From: Candidatus Obscuribacterales bacterium
GTDB taxonomy: Bacteria; Cyanobacteriota; Vampirovibrionia; Obscuribacterales; Obscuribacteraceae
Direction: 5' to 3'
Assembly (NCBI GenBank): GCA_019745415.1
Contig: JAIETF010000037.1
Coordinates: 62,001 to 126,000, forward strand
Length of the DNA: 64,000 bases
Below are positions 34,655-43,892 of the stretch, in pieces (the first letter of the stretch is position 1; the number at the start of each line of letters is the position of its first letter). Below the pieces are notes generated by a model. It made no database searches, was not told the origin of the DNA, and worked only from the letters and a program-made list of their open reading frames with translations. The position numbers and the translations under genes were made by a program.

Positions 34655-35929
34655 ATGCTCAGTCGACTGCGGGTCAGCGGTTATCGATCAATAAGAGAGC
34701 TGGCTATGCCGCTTGCTGCCGTCAATGTGGTTTTGGGGGCCAATGGTTCAGGCAAGAGTAATCTGTACCGCTCTCTTGCTTTGATTTGGTCGGCAGCCAA
34801 TGGCAATCTCGCGTCCAGTTTGGCGGCTGAAGGCGGTATCGCTTCGGCTTTGTGGGCCGGACACCGTCACAAGAAAGAGGAACCGCGTATCTCTCTTGCT
34901 ATTGATATCGACGACCTTAGTTATGAATTGGTTTTGGGCCGCGTGCCGGTGAGTTCGCTGTTTGGTATGACCTATGTAACTTCCGGCGATTCTTTTCAGC
35001 AGTTCTTTGCCGATGATCCCGATATCAAGTCTGAGACATTATCAGTTGACTATCGAGGCAAGCAGATAAGCCTCCTCGACCGCACCAGCAGTAATATCAG
35101 CGCCCGCAACATGGATGGTCGACCAATCGAGTATCCACTTGTGGTTTCTTCTAGTGAGTCGGTTTTGACCGGGCTGAGAGAGCCGCATCTCTTTCCAGAT
35201 TTGGCTAAATTGCGAAGCGATATATTGAGCTGGCGATTCTATCACCACTTTCGCACCGATTTTAATTCACCTTTGCGCGAGCCGCAGATCTCCACTTTTT
35301 CACCTGTTTTGAGAGACGATGGCTCTAATCTCTATGCCGCCCTAGCTACCATAGCGGCAATAGAAGGCCCTGATCTGGTGCGCGAGGCGGTAGATGATGC
35401 CTTCCCCGGAACCAGGCTCGATTTTTCGTTTAGTGAGGGTCTAATTGAAATAGAGCTGCAGCAGCCGGGTTTAGAGCGGCCTTTGAACGCTGCTGAGCTA
35501 TCGGACGGTACTTTGCAATATCTTGCTTTGCTGGCGGCCTTGCTTACACCGAGGCCGCCCGGACTTTTGGTTTTAAACGAACCTGAAACCAGTGTGCATT
35601 CAAGCTTGTATGGTGCAATGGGCAGACTAATAGTGCAAGCGGCTAAGCGCACTCAGGTCTTTGTCACTACTCACTGTGATGAATTAGCCAGGCAGATAGC
35701 TGCCGCTTGCCAAATCAAGCCCATCTTGCTTGAGAAAAATGAAGGGGCGACCAATATTGTTGCTGGTGGCGGTGGCGGTGGCGGTGGCGGCGGTGCTGGT
35801 GATGGACGCAAAATCAATCAGTTGGCAAAACTTGATTCTTATTCTAATTTTGCATATAACTTTGAGTCTGAATCGGATCTTTGTTGGCAATCTGGTTTGG
35901 GAGCCTCTTTCCATTTGGTGAGGATTTGA
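34655..35929 (+). CDS. RecF/OLD-like AAA ATPase, first of a tandem pair
   Basis: A 424-residue ABC-type (AAA_21) ATPase. It starts LSRLRVSGYRSIRELAMPL as in RecF and OLD proteins, with Walker A VVLGANGSGKSNLYRSL (residues 26-42). The signature region is AAELSDGTLQYLALLAALL, Walker B is GLLVLNEPETSVHSS and the switch is VTTHCDELARQ. The SWRFYHHFRTD motif is shared with the next gene. The C-terminus carries a Gly-rich tract from a GGTGGC repeat, then an unrelated 50-residue tail. No nuclease (TOPRIM) domain is attached. It could be a DNA-repair or defence ATPase; partner effectors are not seen nearby. Confidence 0.8.
   Translation: MLSRLRVSGYRSIRELAMPLAAVNVVLGANGSGKSNLYRSLALIWSAANGNLASSLAAEGGIASALWAGHRHKKEEPRISLAIDIDDLSYELVLGRVPVSSLFGMTYVTSGDSFQQFFADDPDIKSETLSVDYRGKQISLLDRTSSNISARNMDGRPIEYPLVVSSSESVLTGLREPHLFPDLAKLRSDILSWRFYHHFRTDFNSPLREPQISTFSPVLRDDGSNLYAALATIAAIEGPDLVREAVDDAFPGTRLDFSFSEGLIEIELQQPGLERPLNAAELSDGTLQYLALLAALLTPRPPGLLVLNEPETSVHSSLYGAMGRLIVQAAKRTQVFVTTHCDELARQIAAACQIKPILLEKNEGATNIVAGGGGGGGGGGAGDGRKINQLAKLDSYSNFAYNFESESDLCWQSGLGASFHLVRI
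35765..35794 (+). repeat. Hexanucleotide (GGTGGC) microsatellite in the ATPase gene
   Basis: Four perfect GGTGGC units followed by GGCGGT encode ten consecutive glycines. Because the unit is a multiple of three, slippage changes the linker length but not the frame. Confidence 0.9.
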
Positions 35930-35930
35930 T

Positions 35931-37049
35931 ATGGCTCTGGCAGATTTCAAAGTGAATGATTATCGCTCTATAAAAAATCTCTGGCTCAAGCTCAATCCGG
36001 TCAATGTCGTGGTTGGTGCAAACGGCTCAGGTAAGACCAATCTCTACCGCGCTATGTACTTGCTCAAGCTGGCGGCGCGGGGCGATCTTGCCCGCGCTCT
36101 CAATGATGAAGGCGGCATCTGTTCCGCACTTTATGCTGGACCCCGCAAAGATTTCTCTAGACGAAAATTTTTCAGAATCTCAGTACGAGTCGATAAGTTC
36201 GAATACAATCTTGAATGCGGTTTGTCTTCTTCCTTATCGCAAATGGGACCTTTCAGCTCAGACCCTGAGGTGAAGAAAGAAGAAGTCTATTTCGTTGAAA
36301 ATGGCAGTCGCCAGATACTTTTAGAACGCCGGCGCAGCTCGATTGTGGTCTGGAATGCACTCGGTAAGAAGTTAGACTATACAAACGAAGTACGAGACAA
36401 CGATTCGGTTTTGAATAATCTGAGCGATCCCCGCTCCTTTCCCGAGTTGTACAGCCTCCGAGATGAATTTCTTTCCTGGCGGTTCTATCATCATTTTCGC
36501 ACCGATCTCTCTTCGCCCTTACGCAAGCCTCAGGTGGGCACCTTTACCCGAGCTCTCAGTGATGATGCCCGCGACCTTGCCGCCATGCTTGCTTCAATAA
36601 TCCACTGCGGTCGCTCTGAAGAACTCTTCGACTATATCGACCAGGCTTTTCCGGGCGCACAGTTGGCAATTGATCTGGATAGTCGCGGTCGCTTTCGCAT
36701 CAGTATGCAATTTCCCGGCTTCGCCCGACCTTTTCAGGCCCACGAGCTTTCTGACGGCACTTTGCAGTTTCTTTGTTTACTGGCGGCACTCTTGCCGGTC
36801 GAACCGGCTTCTTTGATTGCTATAAACGAACCTGAGACCAGTTTGCATCCGCACCTAATTGCGCCTTTATCGAGACTGATTGTCGATTCTGCAAATACTT
36901 CGCAAATTTGGTTGACTACCCATAGTCGTGAACTGGCTGACGAAATTTTTGACAAGAGCGGCTATGAACCATGGCAGTTGAGCAAGGAAGATGGGGCGAC
37001 CAAACTCGTCGGTGTCGGTCTGGGCGGCTATAGAGAAGACGAAGAGTAG
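35931..37049 (+). CDS. RecF/OLD-like AAA ATPase, second of a tandem pair
   Basis: A 372-residue paralogue of the preceding protein, starting one base after its stop codon. Shared elements are NDYRSIKNLWLKL, Walker A VVVGANGSGKTNLYRAM (residues 26-42), SWRFYHHFRTDLSSPLRKPQ, the signature HELSDGTLQFLCLLAALL, Walker B SLIAINEPETSLHPH and the switch TTHSREL. It lacks the poly-Gly tail and ends acidic (REDEE). Both copies keep all nucleotide-binding motifs, so the pair may work as a heterodimer of the SMC/RecF type. Confidence 0.8.
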   Translation: MALADFKVNDYRSIKNLWLKLNPVNVVVGANGSGKTNLYRAMYLLKLAARGDLARALNDEGGICSALYAGPRKDFSRRKFFRISVRVDKFEYNLECGLSSSLSQMGPFSSDPEVKKEEVYFVENGSRQILLERRRSSIVVWNALGKKLDYTNEVRDNDSVLNNLSDPRSFPELYSLRDEFLSWRFYHHFRTDLSSPLRKPQVGTFTRALSDDARDLAAMLASIIHCGRSEELFDYIDQAFPGAQLAIDLDSRGRFRISMQFPGFARPFQAHELSDGTLQFLCLLAALLPVEPASLIAINEPETSLHPHLIAPLSRLIVDSANTSQIWLTTHSRELADEIFDKSGYEPWQLSKEDGATKLVGVGLGGYREDEE

Positions 37050-37119
37050 TTTTTGAATGTCAAGCAGGGTTCGTTTGGATATCAGGTAAAATATGCTTTC
37101 CTGCTTATGGTAGATATAA

Positions 37120-38352
37120 ATGCTTTTCAAAAACTTGCAAAGAATAACTAATGGTGCTGCTTCTTTATCAGTCTCAGCAATGGTCTCGCTCTCTCTGTCT
37201 CTTTCTCTCTCGACACTCTTGGCTTTCTCGACCGCTGCCCCGGCACGATCTGAAGCCGAACTTTTCAGCAAGCTCTCTTTCAAAGAGGCAAAGGCAAAAG
37301 CTGAGCAGGAAAAGAAACTGCTGCTGCTTGATTTCACCGCCACTTGGTGTCCTCCTTGCCAGATGATGGAGCGAACCACCTGGCTGGATGCTGATTTGAA
37401 AGCTTTTGTCGAAGCCAATGCAGTGGCTGTGCAAGTAGATGTAGACAAAGACCAAGCCACCACATCTAAACTGGGCGTGCGGGCCATGCCCACCCTAGTT
37501 CTCTTCAAGCCTGGCGTTGATGAAGAGCTGGGGCGCAAGCTGGGCTATACCCCGGCTGCTGAATTGCTGCGTTGGCTGGAAGGTGCCAAAGGCGGTAAGA
37601 GCGCCGATGAACTGAAGAACGATAGCGATAGTTCAAGCTTTAACGGGCTGCTGTCGCGCTTCGGCGAGGCTCAGGAGAACATGAAAAGTGGCAAGTACGC
37701 CGAAGCCTTAACTGATCTTCTCTGGCTCTGGAAGAATGTAGAGGGTGGCGAAGGTCCGCTCAAGATGATGCGTTTCAGTCTTTTGCCCGGTAGTATGCAC
37801 AAACTACTTGGTCTCTATCCTGAAGCCAAGCCCAAGTTGGAAGAACTGCGCGATTCTGCCGAAAAGTCTGGAAAACGCAGTGAATGGGCAATCTTGAACG
37901 GTGTGCTCGGCGATGATGCAAAGACATTAGCCTGGTTCGATAAAGCTAAGCTGGAACCTGCCGGTCGCACTGAAATAGAAAAATCTGAAAAGGCTCTGGC
38001 TCCGGTTATCTTCTCTAGTCAGCGTTATGCCGACGCGGCTCAATATCTTTACCCCGATGCCATTGCCAAAGTAAACGAGCAGTATAAGCGCTGCGAGCAA
38101 CTCAAGCATCCTGGTCCAGATACTGAAGTCTCGAAAGATTTCAATCCTTTTCCCAACAGTATAGTTTTGGTCTATGCTGCTTACTTGGGCGCCGGTAGAA
38201 CTGCCGATGTGGCTAAAATCAAAGCTGAGTGCATTAAGCTCGATGCTTCGCCGCAAATGAAAGAAGTACTCGAGAAGATCGAGAAAGACATGAGCGAAGC
38301 CAAAAATGGCTCTGCCAATAATGCAACTGTAAAGCCTGTTAAGAAGCCTTAG
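37120..38352 (+). CDS. Exported thioredoxin-fold protein with helical C-terminal part
   Basis: A 410-residue protein. The signal peptide has a repetitive core (MVSLSLSLSLSTLLAFSTAAPARS) from CTCTCT-rich DNA. Residues 50-160 form a thioredoxin domain with WCPPC (Cys77, Cys80) and the cis-Pro loop RAMPTLVLF, so it should be an active disulfide oxidoreductase outside the cytoplasm. The remaining 240 residues are TPR-like helices of unknown role. No clear ribosome-binding site precedes the ATG; an internal ATG before the repetitive core (residue 21) is an alternative start. Confidence 0.8.
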   Translation: MLFKNLQRITNGAASLSVSAMVSLSLSLSLSTLLAFSTAAPARSEAELFSKLSFKEAKAKAEQEKKLLLLDFTATWCPPCQMMERTTWLDADLKAFVEANAVAVQVDVDKDQATTSKLGVRAMPTLVLFKPGVDEELGRKLGYTPAAELLRWLEGAKGGKSADELKNDSDSSSFNGLLSRFGEAQENMKSGKYAEALTDLLWLWKNVEGGEGPLKMMRFSLLPGSMHKLLGLYPEAKPKLEELRDSAEKSGKRSEWAILNGVLGDDAKTLAWFDKAKLEPAGRTEIEKSEKALAPVIFSSQRYADAAQYLYPDAIAKVNEQYKRCEQLKHPGPDTEVSKDFNPFPNSIVLVYAAYLGAGRTADVAKIKAECIKLDASPQMKEVLEKIEKDMSEAKNGSANNATVKPVKKP

Positions 38353-38384
38353 TTTTGTCGGCTATCAGTCGTGTTTAGATGATT

Positions 38385-38411
38385 CGCGCACTATTTAATG
38401 AATAATGCGCG
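38385..38411. promoter_or_regulatory. Inverted repeat upstream of the ferritin-like gene
   Basis: CGCGCA (38385-38390) and TGCGCG (38406-38411) face each other across an A/T-rich 15-base spacer. It may be an operator for the ferritin gene; it does not match a Fur box. Confidence 0.35.
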
Positions 38412-38469
38412 GAACATCTCGGTTTTCATCAGCTAAAGTTATAGCTGCAACTAAAGGAGATTGAGCACC

Positions 38470-38925
38470 ATGGATGATAAGGATAAACAGAAAGCGATAA
38501 CAATTCTCAATAAGATCATGGAGTTGGAGTTGGCTGGTGTGGTTCGTTACACCCACTATTCGCTCATGGTCTATGGCTATAACCGCATTCCGATTGTGGG
38601 CTGGCTTAAAGCAAACGCTAATGAGAGTCTATTGCACGCTCATAAAGCAGGCGAACTCGTCACCTTGCTTGGCGGGCACCCCTCGCTGAAAATTGGACCC
38701 TTGCTCGAAACAGAGAAGCACGATTTGGGCGATATTTTGCGCGAGAGCTTGGAGCATGAAAGCCAAGCCATTGCCGCCTATTATGAGCTCAAGCATGCAG
38801 TGGAAGGCAAGTCGGTTCTCTTGGAAGAATATGCTCGTGAAATGCTTCTGGGTGAAGAACTGCACCTTGATGAAGTCAATAAGATGCTGAGAAAACCTGG
38901 AGATTTGGAGCCTTTCAAATCTTAG
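38470..38925 (+). CDS. Bacterioferritin / ferritin-like protein
   Basis: A 151-residue four-helix-bundle protein. The ferroxidase ligands typical of bacterioferritins appear in order: Glu in IMELELAGVVRYTHYSL, Glu and His in NANESLLHAHKAGEL, Glu in SLEHESQAIAAYYEL, and Glu with His in LLGEELHLDEV. It should oxidise and store iron, or protect from peroxide, as a cytoplasmic oligomer. No methionine that would clearly be the haem ligand is seen. The ATG was chosen over a TTG nine bases upstream because AAAGGAGA is too close to the TTG. Confidence 0.85.
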   Translation: MDDKDKQKAITILNKIMELELAGVVRYTHYSLMVYGYNRIPIVGWLKANANESLLHAHKAGELVTLLGGHPSLKIGPLLETEKHDLGDILRESLEHESQAIAAYYELKHAVEGKSVLLEEYAREMLLGEELHLDEVNKMLRKPGDLEPFKS

Positions 38926-38949
38926 TCTAAAGACAACCATCGAGAAAAA

Positions 38950-38979
38950 GGCGCCGATTGAGAAAGCGGCGCCTTTTTT
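38950..38979. terminator. Bidirectional intrinsic terminator
   Basis: GGCGCCG-ATTGAGAAAG-CGGCGCC is flanked by AAAAA on the left and TTTTTT on the right. It ends the ferritin transcript on the plus strand and the S33 peptidase transcript on the minus strand. Confidence 0.93.
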
Positions 38980-38996
38980 CTTGCTTTAGCCGGTCA

Positions 38997-40301
38997 TTAT
39001 TTGACCATTGTTATTAGTTTGTTCAATATATTCTCGCCGTCTCTTCTTAGACCATCATGCTCGTATTCGTTTGTAATCCAAGTCTTGGCACCGCTAATGG
39101 TGGCGGCGCAGGCTAGCGACAGAGCCCGATCGACATACATGTCATCATAATAAAGACAGGCGGCCACCGGCACTTGGTTGCGCTTTAAGGCCTCTCTGTC
39201 ATAGAGATTCGGCCAGTCGCTCTTTTCAGCTAGCGCTTGAGCTGTATCTTTTAAAGGCTTAAGACAAGCATACTCGTCAAACATAAAGCGATAGATCATC
39301 TCACCGGTAAAGAGCGGCTGAGACGAGGCAAGATCAAACTGAGGGAATTCAGGCAGTAGGCGCTCTGCCGACCAGTTGGAGGCTTCGCCCTGACAATAGA
39401 TTGCTTCGTGCAAAATTGCATAGATAATATTGGTGTTGAATGTCAGCAAGTTTTCAAAATTGCGTTTGAAATAGTACGAGAGCCTATCGCCTTCAAAGGC
39501 ACGCTCTAAAAGATAATGCAAGCTGTCGAAGCCGCCGCTTTTATAGCCAAAATTCAAGCCTGCCCCGAGAAAACGCCGAGCACTCAAGATTTCGCCGGTG
39601 CTTAGTTCTTCTTTGTGATTGAGCAAGTGCTGAACAATTGCCTTGACGATGGTATGGTCTTCAGGGAAGAGTTCTCGGTAAAGGGCATTCTTTTCTATTA
39701 CTCTTGGGTAAAGCGCTCTGTAGACTTCATCGGGGTTACTGGCAAGCGGCGGCAAACCGCCTGTGATAAAACATTTTTCTAGACCTTCTGGAAAGTAAGA
39801 AAGATAAGTGGTGGTAATGAAGCCGCCGAAGCTCTGCCCCAGCGTCGTCCATTTGCTATCGCCAATGAGGGCGCGCCTAATCATCTCACTGTCTTTTACT
39901 ATCGAGTCAGCCCTAAAATTGCTCAGATAAGCGGTGCGTTCTTTATAGTCGCTCAGCTTCAGTAAGCCTTCCAGACTAATGGCACTGCTATTGCCTACAC
40001 CCCTCTGGTCGAGCAATAGCACTCTATATTCTTGCAAGGCACGCTTTATCCAACCATCGAGGGCAAGCGGTCTTGGTGATTCAAAGCCTGGTCCGCCTTG
40101 AAAGAAGACTAGAAAAGGCAAATTCTCCCGGCTATCTTGATACTCTGGTAAATATAGTTCACGAGCAAAGACATTGATTGTTTCAGAGCCGGCTTGGCTA
40201 AGCCCTTTGCCATAAGCAAGCGGTACGACAAAGTTATGCTTTATATAGTTGAACCCTGGCATTTTTTGTATTGTCGAGGCTTTGCTAATCGCTTTGGTCA
40301 T
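38997..40301 (-). CDS. S33-family alpha/beta hydrolase, proline iminopeptidase-like
   Basis: A 434-residue alpha/beta hydrolase. FLVFFQGGPGFESP carries the oxyanion-hole GGPG of S33 aminopeptidases, VLLLDQRGVGNSS is the DQRG block and TLGQSFGGFIT holds Ser157, the nucleophile. The acid is probably in CLYYDDMYVD and the His in ITNEYEHDGLRRDG. The length and cap domain match prolyl aminopeptidases. No export signal, so it should be cytoplasmic and release N-terminal Pro or another residue from peptides. Confidence 0.85.
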   Translation of the reverse strand: MTKAISKASTIQKMPGFNYIKHNFVVPLAYGKGLSQAGSETINVFARELYLPEYQDSRENLPFLVFFQGGPGFESPRPLALDGWIKRALQEYRVLLLDQRGVGNSSAISLEGLLKLSDYKERTAYLSNFRADSIVKDSEMIRRALIGDSKWTTLGQSFGGFITTTYLSYFPEGLEKCFITGGLPPLASNPDEVYRALYPRVIEKNALYRELFPEDHTIVKAIVQHLLNHKEELSTGEILSARRFLGAGLNFGYKSGGFDSLHYLLERAFEGDRLSYYFKRNFENLLTFNTNIIYAILHEAIYCQGEASNWSAERLLPEFPQFDLASSQPLFTGEMIYRFMFDEYACLKPLKDTAQALAEKSDWPNLYDREALKRNQVPVAACLYYDDMYVDRALSLACAATISGAKTWITNEYEHDGLRRDGENILNKLITMVK

Positions 40302-40346
40302 ACTGAATTTGTCCTCTTTCTTCTTGTTTCTTTCTTGTTTTTTGAT

Positions 40347-42029
40347 TTACTCTTTTACTTCGCTCAAACTAAAAACAGTAACATCATAGCTACCGGCACT
40401 TCCCTTATAGGTGCGCACTGCTTCGACTTTGAAATTTTGCTTCAGTTTCTCTTCGAAGCTGTCATCAATTTCTTTCACCGGCATAAGTTTAGAGCTAGGC
40501 TTATAGGTGTCTCTAACAAAAATGAGACGCCTCGCTCCCGCTGCTTTCTTTTCATCAATTAGTTTTTTGTGTTTTTCCCAAAGGTTCGGCTCTTTCAAAA
40601 CATTGACGTCTTCTTCGTGCATAATTGGGCGATGCCCCGAGTCTGGGCAGGCAAAGCCTGTAATATCAGGCATGGTTATAATCTTATTGTCGTGCTTAAG
40701 ATAAAAGCTCAAAATCATGCCGACAAAGTCGGGAGCCGTCCAAATAACTGCATCGGTGTATATCGGCTCTTTATTTGCAATTTCTTTTGCCAGAGGTCTC
40801 AGCCCCGAGCGTGGTTGCTTGGCCAAGAGCGAGACTTCAAAAATAGCCCCGCCTAGAGCCAGGGGCAAAAATAGCAAGAGCGCCGAAATTGCCTCGCGTT
40901 TGAAATGCTTGCGCCCTCGCAAAGCGGCGATTGTTTTGACCAGGTGCGCCGCCGCCAGCGCCGCCAATATAGAAGAGAATGGCACAAGCGGGCTTAGATA
41001 GCGCACATAGCCGAACATATAAGGGGTAATGTAGCCAATCGTGGCGCAAGTGCCGATCAAAGGCAAAAGCAAGGTCAGTATGACAGGATTGCTCAGTTTT
41101 TCTCTTAGCAATTTGGCGGAAGCCTTGCGCTTTATAAAAGCAAGTAAAAGAAGCGCCGGCAGCACAACAAAAGATATAGATAAATATGCTGGCACTACAG
41201 GCAGTGGCATCATCCCCGCCAGGTTGCCTAAAAAAACATGGGCGAAATTGGCAATCGGCGTAGGGTCTGCCCAGGGGGTGCCTACAGCCTTATGATAGTT
41301 GAGAATGGGCAGCCATGGAGCTAGACTGGCAAGGGCCAGTCCAATAGGTGCTACTGCCTTAATTGGCTTGATGTCTTCTTTGCCTTCGCTAAACTGAAAG
41401 ACCAGAGCCAATAAAGCAAAAACAAGCAAATAGATTATCGCTGTATAGTGGGTATAAACCAGGGCGGCGCCGCTGAGGAATAAAGGCAAGAGCCGACCAG
41501 GCTTTTGTTTGTTGTTGCTTTGCTGGGCAGCTTTGCTGTCTGAAAAGAAATCTATAAAATAATAGGCGCAGAGAGTAAGCAGGCAGCCTGCTAGGGCATA
41601 AGTACGTGCCTCGTGGCTATAAATTATGGCAAGCGGCGATACCGCCTGAAAAAATGCGGCAAGCAAGGCGGTACGCTCTGCATAGCAACTGCTCGGCGCC
41701 ACCTTCACCGTTGCCGCCGTCACCTTGCGGGCAAGCAGGGCGGTGAGCACAATATTGATTGTGCCAAATAGCATCGAGGGCAAAGCCATGGTCAGAGCGC
41801 TTAGGCCAAAGAGACTGGTGAAACCCTTTAGTATAAGAAAATAAAGAGGCGGGCTCATTTCATAGACTTTGATGCGCAGAAAAAGGTCGCTGATTGTGCT
41901 CGCCTCAACGACATCGGCCGTGCAGGCATCGTCTATAGTTAGACCAATATTGAGCAGGGCGGCGCGCAGTAAGGCACCAAGCAAGGTGACAATCAGCAAC
42001 CAGAGGGCAAAAGGCATTTTCTTCTTCAT
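40347..42029 (-). CDS. GT39-like (PMT_2) membrane glycosyltransferase
   Basis: A 560-residue multi-pass protein. The first loop LTIDDACTADVVEASTISDL has the paired acidic residues of GT-C enzymes, then YEMSPPLYFLILKGFTSLFG. AVSPLAIIYSHEARTYALAGCLLTL is the conserved S-x-E-x-R-x-Y segment of GT39/PMT_2 proteins. The C-terminal 160 residues form an extracytoplasmic domain. It starts five bases after the stop codon of the preceding GT-C gene on the same strand, so both are made from one transcript. Confidence 0.75.
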   Translation of the reverse strand: MKKKMPFALWLLIVTLLGALLRAALLNIGLTIDDACTADVVEASTISDLFLRIKVYEMSPPLYFLILKGFTSLFGLSALTMALPSMLFGTINIVLTALLARKVTAATVKVAPSSCYAERTALLAAFFQAVSPLAIIYSHEARTYALAGCLLTLCAYYFIDFFSDSKAAQQSNNKQKPGRLLPLFLSGAALVYTHYTAIIYLLVFALLALVFQFSEGKEDIKPIKAVAPIGLALASLAPWLPILNYHKAVGTPWADPTPIANFAHVFLGNLAGMMPLPVVPAYLSISFVVLPALLLLAFIKRKASAKLLREKLSNPVILTLLLPLIGTCATIGYITPYMFGYVRYLSPLVPFSSILAALAAAHLVKTIAALRGRKHFKREAISALLLFLPLALGGAIFEVSLLAKQPRSGLRPLAKEIANKEPIYTDAVIWTAPDFVGMILSFYLKHDNKIITMPDITGFACPDSGHRPIMHEEDVNVLKEPNLWEKHKKLIDEKKAAGARRLIFVRDTYKPSSKLMPVKEIDDSFEEKLKQNFKVEAVRTYKGSAGSYDVTVFSLSEVKE

Positions 42030-42034
42030 GCTGT

Positions 42035-43684
42035 TCAGCCCTGTCTCTTGCCTGTTATCTTGCGCACCAGCAGTAGATTATCGCCATAATCTTCAACCGT
42101 ATCATACTGCGAAAGCGGTGCTGCCAGACCTCTGTCAAGCAAGAAACGATGAAAATCCAGCTCCGGCTTCATGCCAAAGGCTTCTTTCCTTTTGATTAGC
42201 ACATACTTGGGCTTGCGGCTATCTATTTCTTTGGCTAAATTGGCGAAAAGTGCCTCTAAATCAGCATTCGCCTTTTCTCTTTCTTGTGCTTTACCGTTAT
42301 CTATTTGATATTGCAGCATCGGTACGGCGTAAAGCCAGAGATATCTAGAGCCCGGTTTTAGATTGAATCGCAAGGCAGTTTTAAACCAAGGCGTATCTGA
42401 TGTGTCGAGCAGTAAGGCGCTATCGCCCGCTTGCGAGTTTTGGGCCAAGTATTTATCCCAAGGTCTGAGCCAGTTTTTTTCGACCAGATCGTGAAACAAG
42501 AAACAACCACCCTGAAAGACCAGAAAGCTTGCCACCAGGGCGCCGTAGGCAAAGGTTTTCTTGACCGTGCCCCGCAAAGCCCGGCAAAACAAGATCAAGA
42601 CCAGTAGCAAAATAAAGGCTTCCCACAAATAGAGAGGCAGGGCATGATAGTTCCAAAATTTTTGCTGCAATTCAATGAGGGCTAGTGCCGCCGAGAGCAT
42701 TATGGCAAGCGGTGCTCTCAATGCCAGTTGCTTGGGGATGGCTAAAAGCAGCAAAAGCGAAAGGAAATAGGCGGCGATGGAAAAGCGCCAAACCATATTG
42801 ACCACCACATCTTTGACAATATTGAAACAAGCATAGCCTTTGACCAAAAGCGGTGCTATCTCGCCAAAGTAAATGGCTTTAATATCTGCCGGCATTATGA
42901 AGAATGACCCTAGATAAAGCACCATGGGCAGTGGCGCTACAATAATCTCCGGGCTCAAAAGCAGGCGCGGTTTTCTATAGCGCGCCAACCAATATAATTC
43001 AAGCAAAGCCGGAGCCAGCAAAAAATGCGGCTTAAACGAGAGCATAAGACCAAAACTTAGCCCAACCAGCACTGCCAAAAGCCTTTCGCTGTTGTGGGCT
43101 TGACCTGTAACTTTTGCGCTTTGCGCCTCTAGGCAAACTGGCAGATATCTGCCATAGCGCAAAAGGAAGTAAGGCAAGAGGAAGAGACTATAGAGATGCT
43201 CTCTTTGCCCAAAGTCGAACATGGCAAGACCGTTCAAAAGCACTGGCGTAAAGAGGGCCGTTGCCAGAAAGGCTGCTTTATATGAGTTCTCTGGTTGCTC
43301 TTCTGCCATGCGGCCCAAGACAAAATTGGCGCAGCCGGCTGTGAGCATAAAGGCAAATAAGGCTAGAAAAGATGTGAAAAGAGCTCCAGCTAGGGCAAGA
43401 TTGAAGGCAAAGAGCTTTGACATTAATGCCGGTATCATTGATATATACATAATGAGCGGCGGGTTCAGATCAAGAAAGTCTATATAGGGTAACTGGCCCT
43501 GCCAGAGCAATTGACCGCATTGCAGGTACATGGCGGTGTCCCCGGCGATTGCCAGGGGGCTCATTATGTAGTGCAGCAAGCCCGCTAAAAAGAACAAAAG
43601 AGCGGCAATAAAGATAAACTTGCAGCTTTTGTCTGACTTTGAGACTTGAGCAGAGCTTTGCGCAGAGCTTCGCATAGATTCCAA
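42035..43684 (-). CDS. GT-C-type membrane glycosyltransferase
   Basis: A 549-residue multi-pass membrane protein. After the first helix it reads IAGDTAMYLQCGQLLWQGQLPYIDFLDLNPPLIMYISMIPAL; the Asp and the LNPPL motif fit GT39-like GT-C enzymes that use polyprenyl-phosphate sugars. The C-terminal domain is soluble. The TTG at 43684 has AAGGGA upstream; an ATG three codons further in is an equally good start. It is the promoter-proximal member of the pair. Confidence 0.65.
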   Translation of the reverse strand: MESMRSSAQSSAQVSKSDKSCKFIFIAALLFFLAGLLHYIMSPLAIAGDTAMYLQCGQLLWQGQLPYIDFLDLNPPLIMYISMIPALMSKLFAFNLALAGALFTSFLALFAFMLTAGCANFVLGRMAEEQPENSYKAAFLATALFTPVLLNGLAMFDFGQREHLYSLFLLPYFLLRYGRYLPVCLEAQSAKVTGQAHNSERLLAVLVGLSFGLMLSFKPHFLLAPALLELYWLARYRKPRLLLSPEIIVAPLPMVLYLGSFFIMPADIKAIYFGEIAPLLVKGYACFNIVKDVVVNMVWRFSIAAYFLSLLLLLAIPKQLALRAPLAIMLSAALALIELQQKFWNYHALPLYLWEAFILLLVLILFCRALRGTVKKTFAYGALVASFLVFQGGCFLFHDLVEKNWLRPWDKYLAQNSQAGDSALLLDTSDTPWFKTALRFNLKPGSRYLWLYAVPMLQYQIDNGKAQEREKANADLEALFANLAKEIDSRKPKYVLIKRKEAFGMKPELDFHRFLLDRGLAAPLSQYDTVEDYGDNLLLVRKITGKRQG

Positions 43685-43847
43685 GTTGCCGGTCCCTTGC
43701 CTTTCTTGCCTGTCTAAAGCCTTATTTTGGCGATTATAAGATGCTCTAGCCGTTTCACGAATCTTTTACGTTTGAGATCGTACTCTCTAGTCACAAAGAG
43801 ATGAGCTGCAACTCTTTGAAATCAATCGAAAGTTTCCTTGGGGGAGC

Positions 43848-43876
43848 TTGGCTGGCGCCTAAAAAACGCCAGCCAA
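43848..43876 (-). terminator. Hairpin downstream of the response-regulator gene
   Basis: TTGGCTGGCG (43848-43857) pairs perfectly with CGCCAGCCAA (43867-43876), with a 9-base A-rich loop. It is 16 bp past the stop codon of the response regulator. A U-run is not present after the stem. Confidence 0.6.
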
Positions 43877-43892
43877 TTACTATCTAGACATT

